Below, piece after piece: positions 1 to 10,894 of a stretch of 64,000 bases of DNA. How positions within the stretch are numbered: the stretch's first letter is position 1; each line of letters opens with the position of its first letter. A program made the position numbers and the translations under genes. Source of the DNA: Dryomyza anilis (taxonomy: Eukaryota; Arthropoda; Insecta; Diptera; Dryomyzidae); NCBI GenBank assembly GCA_951804985.1, contig OX638132.1, positions 22,015,989 through 22,079,988 of the forward strand, in the 5' to 3' direction. The notes below the pieces were generated by a model. The model did no database searches. It saw only the letters and a program-made list of their open reading frames with translations, and was not told where the DNA came from.

Positions 1-2799
1 TTTTGCAATGTTTTTATTTTTTATATTTCTTCTCCTCGTAGCAAATAGCAAAAAAGTACCCAAAACTTACATTGGCCATATTTTCCTCCGCGTCGCTGTA
101 CATTGCTGCATGTATGGTAAAAATCCATATGCAAAACCATATTTTGGCAAAAAACATTATGTTGTATTATTAACACACAATTTATTTAAATATAATATAT
201 TTTTTAATTTCTTTGTTTTTAGTATATTTGCAATGTTTATAAATATTTGTATATTCAAAAATATATTTACTATTTATTTAATACAATTTTTTAATACTTT
301 TCTATTATATTTCACAGTTTAGTTTCCGACTATGTCCGCCAACTGATCGCACACGATTGAGCTGTTTCTGTTCAGGACAACATTTAATATAGGAATCTAG
401 AAATAGAAATGACCCCCCTAATTGCCGCCTCTCCTACTGACCACCATGCAGATGTTGCTGCTATTGTCGTTGTACTTGGTTATTAAAATGTACTTTTAAT
501 GTTGTTGTATCACTTACTCTATAATTCCTTAAACAGGACATCCTGCTGTTTCTTCAAAGTGGTTGGCTGCTTGGTTGCAACATAATAATTGAATTCTGTG
601 CTCGTCACTTTTATTTTTTTTTTTTTTGCATTCATAATGGAAACTTTGATTTCTGCGGTTTTTAAAGCAAATATGTAATGGGGCTGGGTCAATGTTTAAT
701 ATGTTGGCCTTAATTTTAAAATTAGTCTGCGCACAATGTAAAGTCCTCACAGTAATGAATGATAGATCTGAAAGTGATTGAGATGATTTAATTTCTGTAT
801 TATTTCAAATAAGAATTTATTTCAAAAAGTCCATCAATGCTTATTAGCCGCTTTAGTAATGACGTACGTTGTGACCACCTGTTGCTTAAATCTATGACGT
901 TTATGGTTATGAAAGTAGTAATTATATCACTCCATCGACACGTGTACGCCGTAACCATGTCCTTGGTCAAAAACCTGGTTGAACTTTACCTCACATAACT
1001 ATAATAATTCCAACGCAAAACCATTTAATTGCTATTGTAAGTGATGCTTTCAATTTGACGTAAGATTAAGTTGAAGAGTTAAAACATTCAAGGTTCAAGA
1101 TATAGAATCAAAAACAGTTTTTGTATTAAACTTTTTATTATTTTCATTATGTATTATGTTGTTCGACTATTTAATAAATTAACAGTTCAAATTTGTTATA
1201 ATGGAAACCAATTAACATGTACACAGAAAAAAAAATCGTAAATATAGCCAAAAAGGTACAATCAAATTATTGCTAAAACTGCGCCGACTAAATTATTAAT
1301 TGTATTAGCGTACACATTCATCATATTAGCAATCGCATTTGCTGCCAACAGCTATGTGTATTCCCATACCGCGTTGATGTTATAGCAGTGCGTGGTCGCT
1401 ATAGCAGTGAGTGGTAGCTGTAGCAGTGCGTGGTCGCTATAACAGTGCGTGGTGTGTGTTCGTGTAGTCGCTTACAGCGCTGCTGAATTTAGTGGTGAAA
1501 GTCGTGAAATTGGTGGAATTCGCTTAGAATTAGAATTTTTAGTTGGCGGTTTGCGCGCATATCAGTTCACATTTGGTTCATGTCAAAAGAAACCCTTATA
1601 GAGTTTGATAATACTCTATTGGTATCGTTGAAAATGATGATGATGTCAATAGTTTCATATTTAATTATGCTTCATCCTCAGAAAAGTATATTTGTTATAT
1701 ACTTTCACAAGAATTTATATTATTCTTTTTTAATAAACTAAAAAAGAATTATAAGAATACTGTGAAATTGCAAAAATACTTTTAAAACGGCGACCATACC
1801 AATTAAATAATTTGCTACTTAAGCAAAATCATTTATTGGTATAATTTTGGACGCAAATAAAATTTTTAGCGAATGTGTTTGCTCAATACATGAAAATGGC
1901 AAGAATGTAATTGCTAGACCAATGAATGGTGTACAATTAATTTTGATTGCTGTATTTACGTCGATTATTTTTTTCTGTGTACTCGAATGGAAATTTGATC
2001 AGAATGCAATAAGGCGTCCCACGGTGAACAAAAAAAATGTTTGAACAAATCTATAATTTTTTGTATTTAATTTTCAATTTTTTTTTAACTATAATATAAA
2101 TTAAAGACCCACTAAGAATAATCTGTAACCATTTTTCTTATAACATTGATAGTATAAGAGATATGAGCCTTCAAAGATAGAAAAAAATTGTATACCATAC
2201 ATAACTATATGGAAATACATATTAGAACATAACTAAAATATCCTTGCATATCCTCTCAAATTCTTCAAATTGTATTTAGGCTTTTATAAAATACACCTTT
2301 TGAAGAAAACCTAGCATCCGGTTTGCTCCGGTTTACAAAAAAATTGTAGTGAAGTACTTACTACCATTTTCGTTAGAAATTTATTAATTTGTTTTTAAGT
2401 GTTTAGTGTTTCATATCATAACTCAACACAGACGAAGAATACAAAATATATATTCACACAAATTTATATCCATAGTGTGTAAAAAAATATAAATATATAT
2501 ATATTCGCTAGTATATACTATGCTAGTTTACTAGCCTAGTAAAATGGCCAATGTTTTTTTTATAATTTAAGCTTTTTATTGTTAATAAGTAATATTGTAA
2601 AAATTAAGAATATATTTAAATATTTTCTAAATTTTTACTTTATATTTAAAATTTGTTACGTTAGTTTTTGAGGTGTCGGCAATTGTTGAGTTGTCGACCA
2701 CTTAGACTAGACTTGATCCAATGTGTTCCCTTTATATGATGTCCTGGACGCGTTTCCATTTTATTCCACACATACATCCAAAAAAAAAATTTTTTTTAT
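1..2799. other. AT-rich intergenic DNA, no supported gene
   Basis: Only short frames without proper starts are present. The one structured feature is the tandem repeat at 1379-1454. A short BAH-like shard near 530-575 is discussed as a finding. Confidence 0.5.
1379..1454. repeat. 19-bp minisatellite, 4 copies
   Basis: Four 19-bp units starting at 1379, 1398, 1417 and 1436, consensus gctatagcagtgcgtggtc, each differing by one to three bases. Confidence 0.9.
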
Positions 2800-4374
2800 C
2801 ACTCCCAGAAAAAAATAATGGTAAATTGATAGTATTTCAATAGAAAAACAATAATTTATACCATTAAAATTGGTCAATAGTATGCGTCCCATCAGTTCAG
2901 TATTATTGAAACTCTTAATACAATGTGTGGTTGTAGCATACATTTTATAATGTGATATTGTAATGTCAATAAGAAAGACCTATAAAAATTTAATGATACG
3001 TATTATTATTTTTATGGTATAGTCGAATTACATTTTCCTAATAATTTATTAAAACAAAAATGTGTTTTAGTTAATTTATTGTATATATTATTTTATTTAA
3101 ATGTCGAAATTGATATTCATTTTTACAACACACACATAAAAAGACACTTCTTACTGCAAAAGGTTATAACACATTTAATGTTTGCTTTGGTTTCCAATAA
3201 TTGATTGTAGAACTTGAGTCTGCAGTTATTTTTGACTCCGTTGCCATAATAGAAGTTCGATGTATTATTTATATTCTGTAATAAATAAAAATATAAATAA
3301 ATATATAAATATAATTTATTTACATTAAATACTTTGAGCCCTTACCAATGTCGCGTTTAATAATGTGGATTATAACAAAAAACCAGTTGGGAAGGTTAAA
3401 TCACATGGAAAATTTTAAAGTAGGTGTTATTATGATAGCTAGGATTATCAAAATTATAGTCGGTCTAAGCCGACTATAAATACCCTACACATATGTGTGG
3501 TTACCATTCAAAGTGATATATAGGTCACCAGGGTATACGAATCCTGAAAATAACTACAAACATTCAATCGCTGAAGAATTTCCATTCATTTGATACCCAT
3601 ATTTACAAATGGGTAGGTGTACCGAATTTCGATTTTTTTTTTGTGAACCACAAGTCTTTTCGCAGGAAAACATTATTATCATGTATTTGAGCATGATGTC
3701 AATATATATTTGACCAAAAAAGTTTACCTAAGCACGTATACATAAAAATTGATCTTTATATGTACATTTTATATGAGGTATTTGAACATAAGTGGTCGGA
3801 TCATAGGTCACAATGGTCACATACAGCGTAGGTATATTAGCAATCTAAGTTATAAGTTTCATTTATCAAGCTCTTCAATTTTAAAAGTAGTAGGGATTTC
3901 AACAGACAGACAGACAGACAGACAGACGGACAGACGGACATCGCTAAATCGACTCAGGAGGTCATGCTGATCAAGAATATATATACTTTTCCATACCGGA
4001 GATGCTTCATTCTGGGTGTTACAAACGGCGTACCAAACTGAATATACCCTTTCACTCTTAGTGTAGGGTATAAAAATACATGCGACCATTTTAAGTAATC
4101 ACGCAGAATGACGTACAAAACGAACATGTTTGCATTCGTTTTTATGTTTTTTTACACCACGTTTATTATTATAGGAGGAAACCATGAAAACAACAGTATT
4201 TATTCTATTTAAAATAATAATATTGAAATATTTAAATTTATGGTACTGAATTTTTCAAATACTATTGAATTAATTAGAAAACTTTTGATTTAAAAATAAA
4301 AAACTATTAATACATGAAGCATAAGATAAATGGTCGTACCATAAAGTACTTAATGGTACATTTTCTTCTGAGTG
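2800..4374 (+). mobile_element. Long-form CACCCAG-ended TIR element, interrupted by a mini-me-like repeat
   Basis: Ends are cactcccagaaaaaaata and ttttcttctgagtg. The body matches copies at 6973-7855 (opposite orientation) and 11673-12540. The insertion at about 3383-4072 splits it at the point where the 11673 copy reads continuously ('attacaaaaaaatacatg'). No transposase is coded. Confidence 0.85.
3383..4072 (+). mobile_element. mini-me-like dispersed repeat with (GTCY)n tract
   Basis: Contains the run of cagacagacagacagacaga near 3902 followed by cggacagacggac, the conserved stretch 'gctgatcaagaatatatata' and a terminal 'agggtata'. A microsatellite of (GTCY)n next to a conserved block is the described hallmark of dipteran mini-me elements. 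A second short match to the conserved block is at about 21657-21680. Boundaries are inferred by comparison with an unoccupied copy of the host element. Confidence 0.65.
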
Positions 4375-5209
4375 CATGGACATTTAGACTAGATTTGAAG
4401 AAAATTGGCAATGATTAAGCTCCATAGAAACTTTTCTCTAATTTAAATACATAATTTTATTGAATACAATTTCTGCAAATTAAAGAAAATGTTATCTCCT
4501 TTTGGGTAATGATTTTCTTCAAACTGCTTTCTTTAGTTATTCGATTTATAGAAAATATGTTCTTCGATTGTTCTTCGAATATGACTTTTTAAGAGAAAAA
4601 ATATTATTATTTAAATTATAAATAAAATATGGTGCAATATTTAAATACAAATTATTCACGGAAGAAAAGTTTGATTTTTTTATTTATAATTATTTATATA
4701 TAATTTTTTATTTATAATAATTTGTTTTTTTTTTAATTGATAAATGTCTTCATTTTTTCTGTCTGAGAAAATCCTCCACTTAGTAAACATACACTATCTA
4801 CCAACATTAACATCATTTATTCGGCTAATATATAAATTGTTTTCAGAATCGCAATCTGTGGATTATATTACGAACATTTTATTGAATGTTACAGATTTAA
4901 ACGTTTTAATAAAACATTGGTTGAAATATTAAGAAGTGAATAAAACAGTTTGAAAGTTTTGTTCGAATAAAACAGTTTGAGAGTAACATTGGTTGAAATA
5001 TTAGGAAGTAATTCTTCAATGTACTCCGAATGAAATAATTTTTCTTTGGACAGAATAAAATTTACTCTTATTGTAGAAAAAATATCTGAAACGTCAAAAT
5101 ATTTATTTCATTCAATTGAATAACTTTTTTATTTCATTTGTTGTACTTGATAAAAGTAGAACAATTTTTCTGGGTGTATGCGCGGATGAATTACATGATT
5201 TTTAGCGGA

Positions 5210-5425
5210 TGTTTGTTATTTCCTGGAAAAAAAGAGCTGTGGACGAATGCAGGACATTGGCAAAGGAAGTGATAGTTGGTTTCCTCTGACTCAATGTCAC
5301 TGTACCACCTACACAGGTCGTCCCCTCTAAAACTAATTTTTCTAAGGTTCCTACTAGTAGTCTAAGTTTGGTCTTTTTTAGCTCTAAAATAGTGTTGCTA
5401 TTCCAATTTTTCGCAGAACAGCGGA
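5210..5425 (-). pseudogene. Fragment of I/R1-type non-LTR retrotransposon (C-terminal zinc knuckle)
   Basis: On the minus strand the translation reads CRWYSDIESEETNYHFLCQC then PAFVHSS, the C..C..H..C cysteine pattern (C-x2-3-C...H...C) near the end of ORF2 in I/R1-like elements. Other parts are out of frame or lost. Confidence 0.5.
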
Positions 5426-5433
5426 CTTTGGCA

Positions 5434-5651
5434 CACCCAGAAAAAATACTATATAAATAATAGTTTTTTACTATTAAAAATAGTCAATAGGAAAAATTAT
5501 TATTTAAATCGGAAAATACCATTAAATACTAGAATATACCATGACATTGCCATTGAGTTTATATGAAAAGATTTATTTTTTGTATACTATTAAATAAATC
5601 ATTGTACTATTGACCAATTATATGGGATTTGAGGGAATTGTTTTCTGGGTG
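5434..5651 (+). mobile_element. Short-form CACCCAG-ended MITE, copy 1
   Basis: 218 bp with 13-14 bp terminal inverted repeats (cacccagaaaaaa / ttttttctgggtg). The body is shared with copies at 6781-9262 (split), 11032-11224, 17104-17322 and 26364-26584. No coding capacity. Confidence 0.9.
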
Positions 5652-5898
5652 CATATATTTTGTTATTGTGTTCTTCGATCACGTGTATAGCGGGAAGTCG
5701 AAAATAGTTGTACATCACGTCATGTGAATTTGTGTTTGTAAAATAAAACCACGTTTAAGTACTCCAAGCTCCGTACGAATTCGAGTTATTTCTAAAAATA
5801 ATAAAATACTCAAAATTCAAAAATAAAAAATAAAAAAATAAAAAAGGATTTAAACTGTTTTAATTGATCCCCATAAACCAGCACACATTGCAAAAAAC

Positions 5899-6483
5899 CA
5901 AGGATTAAAACCGTAACCGAAACCGATATCCGTTTAAAATCGTTTCATTTTTAAAACCGAAACCGTAACCGAAACCGTTATACGAAAATCGGAAATAAAC
6001 CGATATCCAAAACCGAAATAACCGGTTTCGGTTTTATACCGGTTTAAAACGGTTTTTAAAAAAGCATTAAAAGAAAAGGATTTATTCAATAGAATACCAT
6101 TTATAAATCTGAGTTTGATTGATTTTTGAATGATTTTTTCAAAACACCTAAATTTTGGACATATATATTATGGATGCTTATAATAAGGTAACAGAAAAAC
6201 AATGGCGATACAAGAAAAAATTAGTAACTAATACGGAAAATAAAGTGCAAGTTTGAACATTTCAAGTATAAAGACAGATATTTATTTGCAGATATTGCAG
6301 TTCACTGAATTGTTGAAATTTAATTTCTTTGGTTTTATGGATGGAAATTATACATAATTTTTATTCTTTTCATGAACCGATGTATTCTTCTTGCTTTTAT
6401 TTAAGGTTCGCTTCTCGGCTTCGAAACGCAGAAAAAACCGAAATCGAAATCGAAACCGTTATTCGTATAGGTTTCAATCCTTG
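5899..6483. mobile_element. hAT-like non-autonomous element with accgaaaccg word repeats
   Basis: Terminal inverted repeats caaggattaaaaccg / ggtttcaatccttg are flanked by a perfect 8-bp duplication CAAAAAAC (5891-5898 and 6484-6491). An 8-bp target duplication is the hAT signature. The ends consist of repeated accgaaaccg-type words in both orientations. 585 bp, no transposase. Confidence 0.85.
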
Positions 6484-6833
6484 CAAAAAACATATCTGAA
6501 CATTCTCAAACTTTTACATCAACACATAATCTAAACGTAACATAATTTAATTCATTATTTCAATTATTTAAAAGTTTATATTTGTTTTGTTCTTTCGTTG
6601 GATGGGAAGTATATGTAGGGAAATATCGCTCATTTACTACAAGAGTGTCATAACTCAAAAAAGAGATTTTGCTGAAAATGCGTTTAAAGTTTTATTTTTT
6701 ACTCTCACCTTGCATATGAAATGTATGGGACATATATAATGAGGTAACGGCAAATTCGCTTCTCAAGCGGTGAGTATACACACCCAGAAAAAAATTCCCT
6801 CAAATCCCATTAAAATTGGTCAATAGTACAATT

Positions 6834-9090
6834 GAGGAGCTCATTTCCAAAACGTGCTATATGAAACGAACTCTGTTTTGAGTAAAAGGCGAAATACTGT
6901 TACACCATTATAGAGTCAAATTTGAACCAAAGTGTCTTTTACACTTTTAATCTTTGTCATATCCTTAGTATACACTCAGAAGAAAATGTACCATTAAGTA
7001 CTTTATGGTACGACCATTGACCTTATGGTTCAAGTATTAATAGTTTTTTCTTTTTAAATCAACAGTTTTCTAATTATTTCAATAGTATTTGAAAAATTCA
7101 CTACCATAAATTTAAATATTTCAATATTATTATTTTAAATAGAATAAATACTGTTGTTTTAATGGTTTCCTCCTATAATAATAAACGTGGTCTAAAAAAC
7201 GTAAAACGAATACAAACATGTTCGTTTTGTACGTCATTCTGCTTGTTTAATCAAAATGGTCGCATGTTTTTTTTTGTAATAATCCACATTATTAAACGCG
7301 ACAGTGGTAAGGACTCAATGTATTTAATGTAAATAAATTATATTTATATATTTATATTTTTATTTAGTACAGAAAATAAATAATACATCGAACTTCTATT
7401 ATGGCAACGGACTCAAAAATAACTGCAGACTCAAGTACTACAACCAATTATTGGAAACCAAAGCAAACATTAAATGTTTTATAATCTTTTGAAGCAAGAA
7501 GTGTCTTTTTATGTGTGTGTTGTAAAAGTGAATATCTATTTCGACATTTAAATAAAATAGATTATACAATAAATTAACTAAAATAATTTTTTTTTTTAAT
7601 AAATTATTAGGAAAATGTAATTCTACTTTACCATAAAATTAATAATAAATATCATTAAATTTGAATAGATCTTTCTTATTGTAATTAAAATATCACATTA
7701 TACAATTTATGGTACAACCACACATTGTATTAACAGTTTCAATATTACTGAACTAATGAGGATGCCTCCCATTGACCAATTGACCAATTTTAATGGTATA
7801 AATTATTGTTTTTCCATTGAAATACTATCAATTTACCATGATTTTTTTCTGGGTGTATTCATGTTTTTAAATTAATCGTTTTTGAACCGTATATATGTTA
7901 ATAAATGCTTTCAAAATTGATATAGCATGTTTTGGAAATGAAATCTCACATAGCATTTTTTGGAAATAACTTTTTTAAAAGATAGCAATTTTTGGAATTA
8001 AAAACTATTTTATTCTGCTTTTGGTTCATGTTTTTTAATTAGAATAAAGGTAATAGTGATTTTTTAAAATTATCCTCGTTCAATAATGATATTTCCACAT
8101 CAGGTTTTGAATCTTTAGTAAATTATTGACCAACATTTTTTAATAAAATGGACTATTCTCTACACTTAAACTCAACAGTTTGGATGTCATTTCATTAACA
8201 GAGTATTTTCAATATAAGTTTCACAAAATCTTATTTGATTTGAACTAGGCCATTCCTATTACTTTTGAATCTAATATTTTGAATGTTTTTAAAATAGAAC
8301 AACCGTGTTTGTCAGACTTTGTCAAACAAGGACTGGAATGTTTTCAGACGGACTTTTAGTGTAACATATTTTTATTCATAAAAAAGCATTTGTTTCAATA
8401 TTTTGACTTCAAGATAGCCTACAAAAGGATTTTTTATCTTTGGAGTATATTTTTTTTTCATTGTTCACACCAATTTCCAATAAATTGACATATTTTTCAA
8501 CTTTCCGTAACAAATCTCAATGTTTGGTTTTCGACGAGATAGACTTAACTTGTGGCTCATAGTGCATTGTAGTTTTTGTTCGGATTATATAGAAAAACAT
8601 ATTTTTTAATGATGTTCAGATTAAATTTTGCCTTTATAATTATCATTTTGGGGGTAACTCTAAACGTACGACGCAATTTCATTAAATCCTCTGTCCGACT
8701 AATATTCTGTCCATCAGTAGAAATTAATATTTTTTATGTCGCATGTTCCATAAAATATTTGCACTTCATTTTTTTAAAATTGAATAGGTATGTGGAACCT
8801 TACTTTGATTATAGTACGTTTTCGTTCTATAGCACGTTTTGGAAATGTAATTTTCTCCAAATAGAATGTTTTGGAAATAAAATTGTATAGCACGTTTTGG
8901 AAATTACATTTTCGAAGAATAGAATGTTTTGGATATAAAGTGTTATTTAAAAGTCAAATAACTTTAAAAATGGTCTACATAAAGACCTGATTTTATTTTT
9001 ACTGATTCGACACCTAAGGACGAACAAAAGTACATACATAACTTTTTTTCCATTTTTGACTGGATGGCACGCTTTGGAAATGAGCTCCTC
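6834..9090. mobile_element. 2257-bp TIR element with AATT target duplication
   Basis: Ends are gaggagctcatttccaaa and its inverse. AATT is present once in uninterrupted MITE copies and twice here (6830-6833, 9091-9094), which shows a 4-bp duplication. Subterminal words of the form 'acgttttggaaat' recur near 6850, 7927, 8830 and 8895. It contains a long-form CACCCAG-ended element (6973-7855). Short frames inside have no recognisable domain. Confidence 0.8.
6973..7855 (-). mobile_element. Long-form CACCCAG-ended TIR element, reverse orientation
   Basis: 883 bp, ends cactcagaagaaaatg and ttttttctgggtg. Continuous version of the element at 2800-4374, nested inside the 6834-9090 element. Confidence 0.88.
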
Positions 9091-9388
9091 AATTATTGAT
9101 TTAATTGTATACAAAAAATAAATCTTCTCATATAAACTCAATGGCAATGTCATGATATTTTCTAGTATTTAATGATATTTTCCGATTAAAATAATAATTT
9201 ATCCTATTGACTATTTTTAATAGTAAAAAACTATTATTTCTATATTATTTTTTTTCTGGGTGCAAGGATGAAATTTTTTACACACACCCAGAAAAAAATA
9301 AGATAAAACAATATATAACGGATAATTCTACATCATTAACTCAAAAATCGTTTTTTGTTTTAGTTGTGACACTCTTGTAGTAAATGAG

Positions 9389-9390
<2 letters not shown>

Positions 9391-9450
<60 letters not shown>
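9391..9450. repeat. (AT)30 microsatellite
   Basis: Uninterrupted AT dinucleotide run of 60 bases. Confidence 0.97.
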
Positions 9451-9452
<2 letters not shown>

Positions 9453-9459
9453 ATCTTGA

Positions 9460-9590
9460 CTCGAGATTAGAGATCAACATGACTTTCAAAAGTCGAGACG
9501 AGATTCGAGAACGTGATCATATTTTTATTTTTAGTTTTTTCGAGATCGAGTTCAAAAACGAGATTTCGAAACAAATCTCGCTCAAAATGT
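9460..9590. repeat. Degenerate cgagat word repeat
   Basis: Words cgaga/gacgagat and their complements recur about eight times in 130 bases next to the AT tract. It resembles the word-repeat ends of the hAT-like elements in this window, but no terminal repeat was found. Confidence 0.5.
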
Positions 9591-9779
9591 TCTGGATATA
9601 TTAAAAATAGTTTTTATCTATTGAAATATAAATAATTTTTGTACTAAGTGTAATAACAAACGCGCCTCTACTGTAAACAATTGATTCGGTCAGATGTTTC
9701 CATCTCTTTACGTTCACATTTTCCTGAGTAAATTGCCGCATAAATGAGTCTATTAATAAATGACGATTATATAGAAAAT

Positions 9780-10040
9780 TATTCTCTTCAGCACGGCGAC
9801 AGGAATTTTACGCCGCAATGCGCTACAATACTGAAACGGCATTCGGTGCAGACGCATCGTCGTATTCGAATTTTGGAAAATTGCAGCGTGAAAGTGCAGC
9901 GAATAAAACTAACAAAAAGATAAAACAAAAAGTAAATAAATAAAGAATTTATATTATTTCTAATTGACAGCCAGAAATTAAAAGAATTTGTTTATAAAAC
10001 AGCGCAAGAGTGAAAGTCAATAGTGAGTGAGACAAACAAA
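9780..10040 (+). promoter_or_regulatory. Possible promoter / non-coding first exon of the PUL gene
   Basis: This stretch is richer in G+C than the surrounding AT-rich DNA and follows a (AT)n tract. It holds a donor-like AATA|GTGAGT at about 10031. It lies 0.9 kb upstream of the PUL start, where an acceptor-like 'acaattttag' sits just before the ATG at 10895. A spliced 5' UTR would fit, but this is inference and no coding potential is seen. Confidence 0.25.
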
Positions 10041-10894
10041 GAAAATCATTGATAAAAGCATATTTTAAAAATTATTTTCCAGAAAAGAATCAAAATTATT
10101 AAACCATTTATATCATAGTTTTAAAATTTTATATAATTTTTAAAGTCAAATTTCTAATTATAGCAGTGTTTTTGGGGTTTTTTAAACGATATCACGTTGC
10201 ATTTTTTGGTTGGTTTTTCCTAAATTCCTAAAAATACAACAAGCTATTTTAAGATTATTTTCACGCTTTAGCGTAACAGAAAACTGCTTCCAAAGTGTCG
10301 GCTTTTCTATTATTTTCTATGTGAATCAAGTGAAAAAAAAACACGTTTTTTTAAATAAAATCGTCTCAGTTTTAATGATTTAAAAATTAATATGAACTAC
10401 TGATCCTAATGTACATAGTATTCACGTCTAGTTACTCAGGCATTTAAAAATACCATATACGTGGGGGCAACTTATAATTTATGGCACATGCATATTTTTG
10501 GATTTCATTTTCAATTTTAAAATTTAATAATTTTTATAAATGACGTTATTCACCTGCAAAACAAAAATATTTCGAAGCATTTTCTTATTAATTATAGAAC
10601 AAATGACGACATAATGGGTGACAACCGCGATCTGTTATTAATTTTTTAATTATATTTTTGAACACAATTTTCTATGAAATGATAATATTATATTTGAAAA
10701 TACTTAATCAAAACGTATAATAAAAATATATAACATATAATATAAATCAAGTAATATTTTATATAGCAATAAATTCTATTAATATTTCGGTCTAAAAAAT
10801 GTGTGATAATTCCGAATATGCAGCTAAATATAATAAAATTTGTGTAAACATCTTTAATTTTATGTTTATTTTATATACAATTTTAGTTAAAAAA

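Larger units (their letters stand above)
6781..9262 (+). mobile_element. Short-form CACCCAG-ended MITE, copy 2, split by a 2.26-kb insertion
   Basis: The two halves are 6781-6833 and 9091-9262; joined they match the other short-form copies in opposite orientation. The interruption is the element at 6834-9090. Confidence 0.85.

Noticed and set aside
8..322. 104-codon Phe/Ile-rich frame
   Set aside because: Composition is that of random AT-rich DNA; no splice or start support.
1847..2044. 65-codon frame with a hydrophobic segment
   Set aside because: Begins with TTG, has no ATG in context and lies in AT-rich intergenic DNA.
3749..4089. Frames over the gaca repeat
   Set aside because: Produced by the (GTCY)n microsatellite (DRQTDRQTD / SVCLSVCLS).
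5890..6060. Telomere-like repeat from the accgaaacc words
   Set aside because: It is bounded by inverted repeats and an 8-bp duplication, so it is an inserted element.
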